DNA of 64,000 bases from Streptomyces sp. NBC_00663 (GTDB lineage: Bacteria > Actinomycetota > Actinomycetes > Streptomycetales > Streptomycetaceae), in the NCBI RefSeq assembly GCF_036226885.1, contig NZ_CP109027.1, positions 3,720,001 to 3,784,000 on the forward strand, read 5' to 3'. The notes below the pieces were generated by a model. That model did not search any database. It was not told the origin of the DNA and saw only the letters and a list, made by a program, of their open reading frames with translations. The position numbers and the translations under genes were made by a program. The stretch's first letter is position 1. Each line of letters opens with the position of its first letter. Shown here piece after piece: positions 56,555-64,000 of this stretch.

Positions 56555-57424
56555 ATGAAGGTCACCCGGGCAGTGCAGCCCCTTCTTCCGCTCTGTCAGC
56601 GCCTGCTCCCGGGCAGACTGGCGGGCCTGTCCGTGGCGCTGCTGAAGGCCACCGCCCTGGAGCTGGCGATCCTCGCGGGGCACCTCCTCCTCTACCCCTC
56701 CGGTGTCACCCAGGAGCGCCGGTCGCCGGCCGCGCCGCTCCCCGCGCCCCGTGACGGCACCGCACAGCTGCCGACCGAGACCAGGCCGCCGGTCGTCCTG
56801 CTGCACGGCTTCATCGACAACCGCTCGGTCTTCGTCCTGCTGCGCCGCAACCTCGCCCAGCACGGGCACCGGCCCATCGAGTCGCTCAACTACTCCCCGC
56901 TGACCTGCGACATCCGCGTCGCGGCCGAGCTGCTCGGCCGGCACATAGAGGAGATCTGCGAGCGCACCGGCAGCAGTCAGGTCGACGTCGTCGGACACAG
57001 CCTGGGCGGTCTGATCGCCCGCTACTACGTGCAGCGCCTCGGCGGTGACCTCCGGGTCCGCACCCTGGTCACCCTCGGCACCCCGCACTCGGGCACCCGG
57101 GTGGTCCCGCTGGCCGACGCCCATCCGATCGTGCGGCAGATGCGCCCCGGCTCCGCGGTGCTCGAGGAGCTGAGCCGGCCCGCGCCGGGCTGCCGTACGC
57201 ACTTCGTGAGTTTCTGGAGCGACCTCGACCATCTGATGGACCCGTTGGAGACCGCCTGTATCGACCATCCCGATCTGCTGGCGCAGAACGTCCAGGTGAG
57301 CGGGATCGGGCATCTCGCTCTGCCCGTGCACCCGGCCGTCGCGACGGGGATACGACAGGCGCTCGACGCCACGCGGACGGGTGCCACGGCCGACGCCGAC
57401 ACCGGGGGCCTCACAGTGGCGTGA
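56555..57424 (+). CDS. Secreted or membrane-anchored alpha/beta-hydrolase (lipase)
   Basis: 289 residues. An N-terminal hydrophobic anchor (LAGLSVALLKATALELAILAGHLLLY) is followed by the oxyanion region VVLLHGFIDNRSVF and nucleophile elbow VVGHSLGGLIARYY. LGTPHSGTRVVPLA is typical of triacylglycerol lipases, and the catalytic His is likely in GIGHLALPVHP. ATG 56555 has AGGAGG six bases upstream. Confidence 0.9.
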   Translation: MKVTRAVQPLLPLCQRLLPGRLAGLSVALLKATALELAILAGHLLLYPSGVTQERRSPAAPLPAPRDGTAQLPTETRPPVVLLHGFIDNRSVFVLLRRNLAQHGHRPIESLNYSPLTCDIRVAAELLGRHIEEICERTGSSQVDVVGHSLGGLIARYYVQRLGGDLRVRTLVTLGTPHSGTRVVPLADAHPIVRQMRPGSAVLEELSRPAPGCRTHFVSFWSDLDHLMDPLETACIDHPDLLAQNVQVSGIGHLALPVHPAVATGIRQALDATRTGATADADTGGLTVA

Positions 57425-57452
57425 CAGCCGCAGGACAGCCGTCCGACATCGA

Positions 57453-57548
57453 ACAATCTTCGAACACAAAGCCAAAGTCGCGCCCACAGTCCCCCGAAAC
57501 ACGGCCGAATGCCCGTTTCCTTCGGGCGCGAAACCTGCCGAAGATTGT
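57453..57548 (+). repeat. Long-range inverted repeat in the M23 peptidase leader
   Basis: ACAATCTTCG (57453-57462) is repeated inverted as CGAAGATTGT (57539-57548). The 76 bases between contain GCCCG-TTTCCTT-CGGGC, which may be the lipase terminator. The transcript could fold into a three-way structure. It does not match the ydaO aptamer seen before the NlpC gene. Confidence 0.55.
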
Positions 57549-57622
57549 CGTGCCCGCATACCGCCGGGTACAGTCACCGCACTGCTCTGGCAGCCCCTGT
57601 TGTCGAGGCGAAAGAGAAGTTG

Positions 57623-59104
57623 GTGAACGACCCGTACACGTCGGGGACCATGACCACCCCGACTCCGGCTTCTGACGCTTCGTCGGCGCACTATGCGTCG
57701 TACGGCACGCAGGATGCCCAGTACGGCGACTTCGCGAGCTACACCTACGACACGGGCGCGCAGGCCACCGCCGCCCACTTCGACACCGACCCCCTGTTCG
57801 GCAGTCTCCCCGGTGACAACACCGGGTCGTACGACGCCAATCAGTGGGCCACGGGCAGTCAGCAGACCCTGAACTACGACCAGTACGCGGCCCAGCACCA
57901 CGCCGCCTACGACACGGGCGCGTACGACACGACGGGCTGGACCGGCGAGCATCAGCAGCTCTCCGCGATCCCGCCGCAGGCCGGCGCGGTGGACGCGAGT
58001 GGTCAGTGGGACGCCAACGCCTGGCTCCAGCCCGACCGGTCGGCGGGCGGGGCCGACCAGACCCAGCACTGGGAATGGGGCACGCAGGCCTTCGACACCG
58101 GGGCGTACGACGCCACCCAGTGGAACTCCGACAGCGGGGACACCGCTCAGCCCCACGCGGAGCCGGTCGACCACGGATCGACGGCGATGTTCGAGCAGGT
58201 CTCCTACGAGGAACCGGCCGAGCACGACGCCGAGTTGAGCGCCACCGGCGAGCTGCCCGCCCTCTCCGAAGCCGACGGCCCCGAGGGCACAGCCGCCCCG
58301 CTCCTCGACGACCAGGAAGACCCCACCCCTGCCCCGGGCTCCCGCATGGCCGCCCGTAACGCGGGCCGCTCCCGCCGCCGTCCGCCCGCCAAGCGCTCCG
58401 CGCTGATGAAGATCGCCGTGCCGTCCGCGTGCGTCATGGGTGTCACCGGGATCGCCGCCGCCTCCGTGGGCGGCCTGAGCGACGACAAGAACACCTCGGC
58501 GAGCGCGTCCGACGCCACGGCCAAGTCCGTCAAGCCGTCCGCCGCGAACAACAAGCTCGACACCCAACTGGAGTCCCTCTCCGCGGGCGCCGACGACTTC
58601 GCCGACCGGGCCAGCCGTACGCAGGAGCGCATCGACCTCAAGGCCCAGCAGGTGGCCGAGAAGAAGAAGGCGGCGGAGGAGGCGGCCCGCAAGGAGCGGC
58701 TGCGCCCCAAGTTCGCCCTCCCGGTCGCCCAGCACGGCCTCAGCGCCTACTACGGTCAGGCCGGCGTCAACTGGATGTCCGTGCACACGGGCATCGACTT
58801 CCCGGTCTCGTACGGCACGACGGTGATGTCCGCGACCGACGGCACCGTGCGCACGCAGTGGAACAGCGCCTACGGCAACATGATGATCGTGACCGCGATG
58901 GACGGCACCGAGACGTGGTACTGCCACCTCTCCAGCTACCGCGTCGCCTCCGGTACGACGGTCAAGGCCGGCGACCCGATCGCGTACTCCGGCAACTCCG
59001 GCAACTCGACCGGCCCGCACCTGCACTTCGAGGTGCGCCCGGCGGGCGGCTCGGCGATCGACCCGCTGCCGTGGCTGAGAAGCCACGGCTTGGACCCGAC
59101 GTAA
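57623..59104 (+). CDS. M23 (LytM) family metallopeptidase with one TM helix
   Basis: 493 residues. The first 240 residues are Asp/Tyr/Thr/Gln-rich with YDTGAYDTTGW and FDTGAYDATQW repeats. A basic stretch precedes the TM helix (KIAVPSACVMGVTGIAAASVGG, about 250-272). A coiled coil (RTQERIDLKAQQVAEKKKAAEEAARKE) leads to the LytM domain at about 360-490 (HTGIDFPVSYGT, YGNMMIVTAMDG, GPHLHFEVRPAGG). It should cut peptide cross-links in the wall. GTG 57623; an ATG at 57650 is an alternative. Confidence 0.9.
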   Translation: MNDPYTSGTMTTPTPASDASSAHYASYGTQDAQYGDFASYTYDTGAQATAAHFDTDPLFGSLPGDNTGSYDANQWATGSQQTLNYDQYAAQHHAAYDTGAYDTTGWTGEHQQLSAIPPQAGAVDASGQWDANAWLQPDRSAGGADQTQHWEWGTQAFDTGAYDATQWNSDSGDTAQPHAEPVDHGSTAMFEQVSYEEPAEHDAELSATGELPALSEADGPEGTAAPLLDDQEDPTPAPGSRMAARNAGRSRRRPPAKRSALMKIAVPSACVMGVTGIAAASVGGLSDDKNTSASASDATAKSVKPSAANNKLDTQLESLSAGADDFADRASRTQERIDLKAQQVAEKKKAAEEAARKERLRPKFALPVAQHGLSAYYGQAGVNWMSVHTGIDFPVSYGTTVMSATDGTVRTQWNSAYGNMMIVTAMDGTETWYCHLSSYRVASGTTVKAGDPIAYSGNSGNSTGPHLHFEVRPAGGSAIDPLPWLRSHGLDPT

Positions 59105-59116
59105 GCATCGCGCCCC

Positions 59117-59150
59117 GTAAGGGGCGCGGGGAACCGCGCGACCAGCCCCC
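59117..59150. repeat. Dispersed Streptomyces intergenic repeat, copy 2
   Basis: GTAAGGGGCGCGGGGAACCG followed by CGCGACCAGCCCCC. It shares 24 of the first 27 core bases with copy 1. CGCCCC-GTAA-GGGGCG just before it forms a hairpin that may end both the M23 gene and pcrA, which converge here. Confidence 0.75.
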
Positions 59151-59188
59151 ACCGGCCCGCAGCCGAACAACCGCCCCCCGACGGAGCG

Positions 59189-61678
59189 CTACAGCTTCTC
59201 CACCGGCGCATACCGCAGCAGCAACCGCTTCGGCTTGGCCTCGCCGAAGTCGATCGTCGCCTCCGTGTTCGCACCCGTGCCCTTCACCGCCATGACCGTG
59301 CCGAGCCCGAACTGGTCGTGGGTGACCCGGTCTCCGACGGCGAGCGAGACGACCGGCTTGTCCGAGGCGCGGCTCGTGGCGAAGCCGGACGCGCCCCGCG
59401 CAGAGGAGCGGGAGCGGGAGGACGACAGCGAGGACGCGACACCCGAGACCGGGCCCGCGGGAGCGGCGGTGGCGCCCGTGCGCTTCCACTCCACGTGCTG
59501 CTCCGGGATCTCCGACAGGAAGCGCGAGGGCGGGTTGTACGACGGCTGCCCCCACGCGCTGCGCAGTGAGGAGCGGGTCAGATAGAGCCGTTCCCGCGCG
59601 CGCGTGATGCCGACGTACGCCAGGCGCCGCTCCTCCTCCAGTTCCTTGGTCTGGCCGAGGGAGCGCATGTGCGGGAAGACGCCGTCCTCCATACCGGTGA
59701 GGAAGACGACCGGGAACTCAAGTCCCTTGGCGGTGTGGAGAGTCATCAGGGTGATGACGCCGGAGCCGTCCTCGTCCTCGTCGGGGATCTGGTCGGAGTC
59801 GGCGACGAGCGCGACGCGCTCCAGGAAGGCGGCGAGCCCGGGGGACTCCTCGCCCTCCGCCGTCTCCTGCTCGAACTCCAGGGCCACGGCGGCGAGTTCC
59901 TGGAGGTTCTCGATCCGGGTCTCGTCCTGCGGGTCGGTGGAGGCCTGCAACTCGGCGAGATAGCCGGTGCGTTCGAGCACCGCCTCCAGGACGGTCGCCG
60001 GTCCCGCGCCGGAGTCGACGATCGTACGGAGCTCCTCCATCAGCACGTTGAACCGCTTCACGGCGTTGGTCGACCGCGCGGCCATGCCGTACGCCTCGTC
60101 GACGCGCTTGAGCGCCTGCGGGAAGCTGATCTTCTCCCGCTGCGAGAGGGCGTCGATCATCGCCTCGGCGCGCTCGCCGATGCCGCGCTTGGGGACGTTG
60201 AGGATCCGGCGCAGCGGCACCGAGTCCTCGGGGTTGGCGAGGACACGGAGGTAGGCCAGGACGTCCCGGACCTCCTTGCGCTCGTAGAAGCGGACGCCGC
60301 CGACGACCTTGTAGGGCAGGCCGACGCGGATGAAGATCTCCTCGAAGACTCGGGACTGGGCGTTGGTGCGGTAGAAGACGGCGACATCGCCGGCCTTCGC
60401 ATCGCCCGCGTCCGTCAGTCGGTCTATCTCCTCGGCGACGAACTGGGCCTCGTCGTGCTCGGTGTCCGCGACGTACCCGGTGATGCGCGCGCCGGCGCCC
60501 GCGTTGGTCCACAGGTTCTTGGGGCGACGGGACTCGTTGCGCTCGATGACCGCGTTGGCGGCGGAGAGGATCGTCTGGGTGGAGCGGTAGTTCTGCTCCA
60601 GCAGGATCGTCGTCGCGGTCGGGTAGTCCTCCTCGAACTGGAGGATGTTGCGGATCGTCGCACCCCGGAAGGCGTAGATCGACTGGTCGGCGTCACCGAC
60701 GACGCAGAGCTCGGCGGGCGGGACGTCGAACTCGTTGGGGGGTACGTCGACCGGGTGCTCGCTCGTCCCGACCAGTTCACGCACCAGTGCGTACTGGGCG
60801 TGGTTGGTGTCCTGGTACTCGTCGACCAGGACGTGCCGGAAGCGGCGGCGGTAGTGCTCGGAGACGTCCGGGAAGGCGCGCAGCAGGTTGACCGTCGTCA
60901 TGATCAGGTCGTCGAAGTCGAGGGCGTTGGCCTCGCGCAGCCGCGACTGGTACATGGCGTAGGCCTGGGCGAGGGTCTTCTCGAAGCCGTCGGTGGCCTG
61001 GGCGGCGAAGTCCTCCTCGTCGATCAGCTCGTTCTTGAGGTTGCTGATCTTGGCGCTGAAGGACTTGGGCGGGAAGCGCTTGGGGTCGAGGTCCAGGTCA
61101 CGGCAGACGAGGGCCATGAGGCGCTTGGAGTCGGCGGCGTCGTAGATCGAGAACGACGAGGTGAAGCCGAGCTTCTTGGATTCCCTCCGCAGGATCCGCA
61201 CGCACGCGCTGTGGAAGGTCATGACCCACATCGCGTTGGCGCGCGGGCCGACGAGCTGCTCGACACGCTCCTTCATCTCACCGGCGGCCTTGTTGGTGAA
61301 GGTGATCGCGAGGATCTGGCCCGGGTGCACGTTGCGCTCGGCCAGCAGGTAGGCGATGCGGTGGGTGAGCACACGCGTCTTGCCGGAGCCGGCGCCGGCC
61401 ACGATGAGCAGCGGGGTGTCGGAGTGGACGACGGCCGCCCGCTGGTTCTCGTTGAGCCCCTCGATCAGCGCCGCCGCGTCCAGGGCGGGGCGCGGGGCGC
61501 CGTCGCGGTAGTACCCGTCCCGGTCCGGGGGCACGTCGAACTTCCCGCCGAACAGATCGTCCGGAACGTGGTCCGGTTCCGGTCCGTGCTCGTCCTCGGG
61601 CGGCGGCGGGGGTTCCTCCTCGTGCCCCTGGGGGGCCTGGAGGTTCGCCAGGAAGCTGTCGTCAAAGAGGCCTGTCAT
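59189..61678 (-). CDS. pcrA: ATP-dependent DNA helicase PcrA/UvrD
   Basis: 829 residues, superfamily 1A 3'-5' helicase for repair and replication restart. N-terminal acidic tail, then NENQRAAVVHSDTPLLIVAGAGSGKTRVL (Q motif and Walker A), ILAITFTNKAAGEM (Ia), LVDEYQDTN (II), VVGDADQSIYAFRGA (III), LEQNYRSTQ (IV) and VITLMTLHTAKGLEF (V). The C-terminus is Ser/Arg-rich with an SH3-like fold (VGDRVTHDQFGLGTVM) that binds RNA polymerase. ATG 61678 with GGAGAG upstream. Confidence 0.97.
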   Translation of the reverse strand: MTGLFDDSFLANLQAPQGHEEEPPPPPEDEHGPEPDHVPDDLFGGKFDVPPDRDGYYRDGAPRPALDAAALIEGLNENQRAAVVHSDTPLLIVAGAGSGKTRVLTHRIAYLLAERNVHPGQILAITFTNKAAGEMKERVEQLVGPRANAMWVMTFHSACVRILRRESKKLGFTSSFSIYDAADSKRLMALVCRDLDLDPKRFPPKSFSAKISNLKNELIDEEDFAAQATDGFEKTLAQAYAMYQSRLREANALDFDDLIMTTVNLLRAFPDVSEHYRRRFRHVLVDEYQDTNHAQYALVRELVGTSEHPVDVPPNEFDVPPAELCVVGDADQSIYAFRGATIRNILQFEEDYPTATTILLEQNYRSTQTILSAANAVIERNESRRPKNLWTNAGAGARITGYVADTEHDEAQFVAEEIDRLTDAGDAKAGDVAVFYRTNAQSRVFEEIFIRVGLPYKVVGGVRFYERKEVRDVLAYLRVLANPEDSVPLRRILNVPKRGIGERAEAMIDALSQREKISFPQALKRVDEAYGMAARSTNAVKRFNVLMEELRTIVDSGAGPATVLEAVLERTGYLAELQASTDPQDETRIENLQELAAVALEFEQETAEGEESPGLAAFLERVALVADSDQIPDEDEDGSGVITLMTLHTAKGLEFPVVFLTGMEDGVFPHMRSLGQTKELEEERRLAYVGITRARERLYLTRSSLRSAWGQPSYNPPSRFLSEIPEQHVEWKRTGATAAPAGPVSGVASSLSSSRSRSSARGASGFATSRASDKPVVSLAVGDRVTHDQFGLGTVMAVKGTGANTEATIDFGEAKPKRLLLRYAPVEKL

Positions 61679-61687
61679 CGCTCTCCG

Positions 61688-61710
61688 AGTCTAGGGCTCC
61701 CCACTGACAC
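61688..61710 (-). promoter_or_regulatory. PafBC/RecA-NDp-like promoter of pcrA
   Basis: Minus strand GTGTCAGTG (61710-61702), eight bases, TAGACT (61693-61688). It differs from TTGTCRGTG-N8-TAnnnT only in the first base. The -10 lies nine bases from the ATG, so the leader is about three bases. Helicase genes of the UvrD/PcrA type are known members of RecA-independent damage regulons in actinobacteria. Confidence 0.68.
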
Positions 61711-61844
61711 CCCGCCGCCGCCCCGAGAAGTCGGGCCCTCTCACCCTCCAGGACTGCTCCGTCACGTTCCGTGAGAAACCGAATGATCAGCCCCCTTGCC
61801 CACCCAAGGTCACAAAAATGTATCGGGCCTATCGGACATCAACC

Positions 61845-61874
61845 TTCACAGGGGCCACACCAGTTGGCTACCGT
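61845..61874 (+). promoter_or_regulatory. Promoter of the NlpC/P60 gene
   Basis: TTCACA (61845-61850) and TACCGT (61869-61874) with an 18-bp spacer, upstream of the c-di-AMP riboswitch. An A-rich block (CACAAAAATG) lies about 30 bases further upstream. Confidence 0.45.
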
Positions 61875-61914
61875 GCCGGGCAGGCCGTACGACCCCCACC
61901 GGCGAACGTCGCCG

Positions 61915-62080
61915 GGCCGCGCGGCCTCCGCTGAGTCCGGTGCGCCGCCATGGCAGCCGGAGCCGGGGACCCACACCGACCTTGGGGTGAATCGGCCCGA
62001 CTCCCTCCCGGGAGCGGCCGTAGGGCACACCTTCCGAACCACCCGCCCGAACCCGACAGCTAACTCGGTAGGCGGAACAT
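61915..62080 (+). promoter_or_regulatory. c-di-AMP (ydaO/yuaA) riboswitch
   Basis: Conserved blocks are GCCGGGGACCCA-type (GCCGGAGCCGGGGACCCAC), CCTTGGGGTGAATC (about 61980-61993) and, near the end, CCGAACCCGACAGCTAACTC with GGTAGGCG. This is the ydaO signature. In Streptomyces these switches sit before cell-wall hydrolase genes (rpf, NlpC/P60) and turn them off when c-di-AMP is high. Edges are approximate. Confidence 0.92.
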
Positions 62081-62097
62081 GGAAGGAGTCGCCTCCC

Positions 62098-63252
62098 TTG
62101 GCGTCGCACGCAAAGCCGCGTCCTGCGGGAACGCGCGTAGCAGGCATACGCACCCCCGCGCTCGCAACGGCCGCCCTCACCTCCGTGGCCCTGCTCTCCC
62201 AGACGGCCACCGCCGCACCCTCGACCGACGACAAGCCGAGCCTGGAGGAAGTCGAGAAGAAGGTCGACGACCTCTACCGGCAGGCGGAGTCGGCGACCGA
62301 GAAGTACAACTCGGCGAAGGAGAAGACCGCCAAGCAGCGCGCGGACGTCGACACCCTCCTCGACGACGTCGCCAAGCGCACCGAGAAGCTCAACGAGGCC
62401 CGTGAGGAGCTCGGATCCTTCGCCGCGGCCCAGTACCGCACCGGCGCCTCCGCGCCCGACACCGCGACCTTCCTGCTCGCGGACACCCCGCAGGACTACT
62501 TCGACCAGACGCAGCTGATGGGCCGCATGACGGACCGTCAGAAGGGCGCGGTCGACGACTACATCAGCGCGCAGTCCGCGACGATGAAGAAGCGCCAGGA
62601 GGCCACCAAGAGCCTTGAGACGCTCACCGAGTCGCAGGGCGACCTGAAGACCGCCAAGGCGACCGTCCAGCGCAAGCTCTCCGCCGCGCGCGAGCTGCTG
62701 TCGCAGCTGACCGCCGAGGAGAAGGCGCGGCTCGCGGCGATCGAGAAGAAGAAGCAGGAGGAGGCCGCCCGCAAGGCCGCGGAGCTGGCCGAACAGCAGA
62801 AGGCCGCCGAGCAGAAGGCGGCGGAGGAAGCGGCGGCGGCCGAGAAGGCGGGGAGCAGCTCGTCCTCGGAGACCTCCACGGACTCCTCCTACGCCACGAA
62901 GGCCGACAAGACGCTCGCCTTCGCCCGCTCCCAGATCGGCAAGCCGTACGTCTGGGGCGCCACCGGCCCCGACTCCTACGACTGCTCCGGCCTCACCCAG
63001 GCCGCCTGGAACGCCGCCGGCATCTCCCTCCCCCGCACCACCTACGACCAGGTCAACTTCGGCACCACGGTCCCCCTCGCCAACGCCCAGCCCGGCGACC
63101 TCGTCTTCTTCTACGACGATGTCAGCCCCGTCGGCATCTACATCGGCAACGGCATGATGATCCACGCGCCGAAGCCGGGGGCGTACGTCCGCGAGGAGTC
63201 GATCTACTACGACGGCGAGTCGGCGATCCACAGTGTGGTCCGCCCGGCCTGA
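62098..63252 (+). CDS. NlpC/P60 family cell-wall hydrolase with coiled coil
   Basis: 384 residues. TTG 62098 is chosen (protein (M)ASHAKPRPAG) because AAGGAG is about nine bases upstream and the signal peptide begins there (cleavage after TATAA). Two helices (about 45-250) form a coiled coil with a RipA-like autoinhibitory look. The NlpC/P60 domain at about 275-384 has catalytic Cys in SYDCSGLTQAAW and His in MMIHAPKPGAYV. It is a D,L-endopeptidase for peptidoglycan. Expression is under a c-di-AMP riboswitch. Confidence 0.93.
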   Translation: MASHAKPRPAGTRVAGIRTPALATAALTSVALLSQTATAAPSTDDKPSLEEVEKKVDDLYRQAESATEKYNSAKEKTAKQRADVDTLLDDVAKRTEKLNEAREELGSFAAAQYRTGASAPDTATFLLADTPQDYFDQTQLMGRMTDRQKGAVDDYISAQSATMKKRQEATKSLETLTESQGDLKTAKATVQRKLSAARELLSQLTAEEKARLAAIEKKKQEEAARKAAELAEQQKAAEQKAAEEAAAAEKAGSSSSSETSTDSSYATKADKTLAFARSQIGKPYVWGATGPDSYDCSGLTQAAWNAAGISLPRTTYDQVNFGTTVPLANAQPGDLVFFYDDVSPVGIYIGNGMMIHAPKPGAYVREESIYYDGESAIHSVVRPA

Positions 63253-63258
63253 CGCAGG

Positions 63259-63852
63259 TCAGTGACCTCCGCGGTTCTCTACGCAGGGCCCCGCCCCGGG
63301 CTGGGGCTCGGCGTAGACACCGTGCACCTCGGTGGTCAGCTCGTCCTTCGTCACCCGCCCCGACACGCACGCGAGGCCGGTGTAGACGGCGTAGAACCCG
63401 TTCCCGACGAAGACCCCGTGTTCCGGTCCGCAGCCGAGGCGCTGGAGCGCCGCCTCGACGCGCTCGTCCCCGTAGACCCCGTACGCCCCCGCCCCGCCTG
63501 CCGCCCGGACCTTCTCCAGCTCCTTGCGGATGAGCCCGGCCGAGGCCAGTCCACTGGCCTCGCGTTCGGCGCTGAGGGACGCCTGCATGCGGTACGCGTG
63601 GTTGTCGGCGTAGTTGGGGGGCTGGTCTCCGGCTCCCTCGCCCCGTGAGGCGGTCGCGCTCGGCACGGGTGAGGAGGACGCGGGCGGGGGCGTCTCGGCG
63701 GCCTGGGCGCACTTGGGCGGGGGCGGGTAGGAGGGCGTGGGCGTCGGTGCGCCCACGGACTGCTCCCCGGCTCGTTCGCTTCCACAGGCGGCCAGGGCGA
63801 GCACCGCGAGGGAGGCGAGGGCGGCCAGGACGACTGATCGTCGGTAGGACAT
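63259..63852 (-). CDS. Lipoprotein of unknown function
   Basis: 197 residues from MSYRRSVVLAALASLAVLALAAC, lipobox LAAC (Cys about residue 23). A Pro/Ser-rich linker is followed by a compact domain with DNHAYRMQASLSAEREASG, a QRLGCGPEHGVFVGNGFYAVYTG segment and Cys pairs. It converges on the NlpC/P60 gene with 6 bp between. No family recognised. Confidence 0.82.
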   Translation of the reverse strand: MSYRRSVVLAALASLAVLALAACGSERAGEQSVGAPTPTPSYPPPPKCAQAAETPPPASSSPVPSATASRGEGAGDQPPNYADNHAYRMQASLSAEREASGLASAGLIRKELEKVRAAGGAGAYGVYGDERVEAALQRLGCGPEHGVFVGNGFYAVYTGLACVSGRVTKDELTTEVHGVYAEPQPGAGPCVENRGGH

Positions 63853-63986
63853 GTGCCGCAGTCTCCCCACCCCCCTCCCCTCCTGTCATGAGCGCAACTA
63901 CTCAGCTGCCCTCACCCCGCGCGTTTTTCTCCCCCACGCGCGCGTGCCCCGCTCTCAACCCCCACCCCGCTCCATAGCATCACCCC

Positions 63987-64000
63987 ATGCCCGATACACC
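63987..64000 (+). CDS. Start of a gene running out of the window
   Basis: ATG 63987 begins MPDT. TAGCAT (63974-63979) lies seven bases before it, fitting a leaderless promoter. Only 14 bases are visible, so no function can be assigned. Confidence 0.35.

Noticed and set aside
57425..57622. Second ydaO riboswitch before the M23 peptidase
   Set aside because: None of the conserved ydaO blocks is present.

Overview
The window is a gene-dense, high-GC stretch of chromosome from a Streptomyces (or very close relative). The evidence is GC-rich third codon positions, many GTG/TTG starts, 1-8 nt overlaps between co-transcribed genes, leaderless promoters, Pro/Gly-rich membrane proteins and actinobacterial families (DUF6350/PerM, DUF3017, DUF2690, MoxR/VWA/SWIM). 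From memory, the order trpS-glyA-rocD ... bet genes-mdh-folD-purHN-sucDC ... icmB-pcrA is the conserved core arrangement known from Streptomyces coelicolor (SCO48xx). I could not run a comparison. I saw no tRNA, rRNA, insertion sequence, prophage or CRISPR array.

Layout. 0-7 kb: a 2H phosphoesterase cut by the window edge, trpS, an ECF sigma factor with its membrane partner, a secreted protein, glyA behind a ZTP riboswitch, and rocD. 7-14 kb: a methyltransferase, a YgiC/YgiB-like ATP-grasp plus lipoprotein pair, a DMT-type transporter, and a MocR regulator divergent from an operon of two CxxC carboxymuconolactone-decarboxylase proteins and a PEP-mutase-like enzyme. 14-21 kb: a five-gene betaine operon (betB, betA, ATPase, double-length permease, binding protein). 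21-34 kb: regulators (WYL, MarR-GNAT, ArsR-like, two XRE-TM paralogues), mdh, folD-DUF3017 and small secreted proteins. 34-44 kb: purN-purH, a PerM-like membrane protein with long coding minisatellites, an XRE/sigma-like/TM hybrid, and sucC-sucD. 44-47 kb: two repeat-rich secreted proteins. 47-56 kb: two divergent operons, MoxR / DUF5682 / VWA on the minus strand and SWIM / DUF5691 on the plus strand, with three small ORFs that fill the joints exactly. 56-64 kb: icmB, a lipase, an M23 peptidase, pcrA, an NlpC/P60 hydrolase behind a c-di-AMP (ydaO) riboswitch, and a lipoprotein.

How genes work together. glyA, folD, purN and purH cover one-carbon supply and two formyl-THF-dependent purine steps; glyA carries a riboswitch for ZTP, the alarm of 10-formyl-THF shortage. 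mdh and sucCD are TCA-cycle genes. betBA makes glycine betaine from choline and the ABC genes import it.

The most interesting signal is at 46.9-55.6 kb. The MoxR and SWIM operons diverge from two copies of TTGTCAGTG facing each other. The plus copy matches the actinobacterial RecA-independent DNA-damage promoter (PafBC/RecA-NDp type, TTGTCRGTG-N8-TAnnnT) perfectly and places its start at the ATG. The minus copy differs at one -10 base. pcrA, 6 kb away, has a third match. This suggests a DNA-damage-inducible, functionally undescribed MoxR-VWA-DUF5682-SWIM-DUF5691 system.
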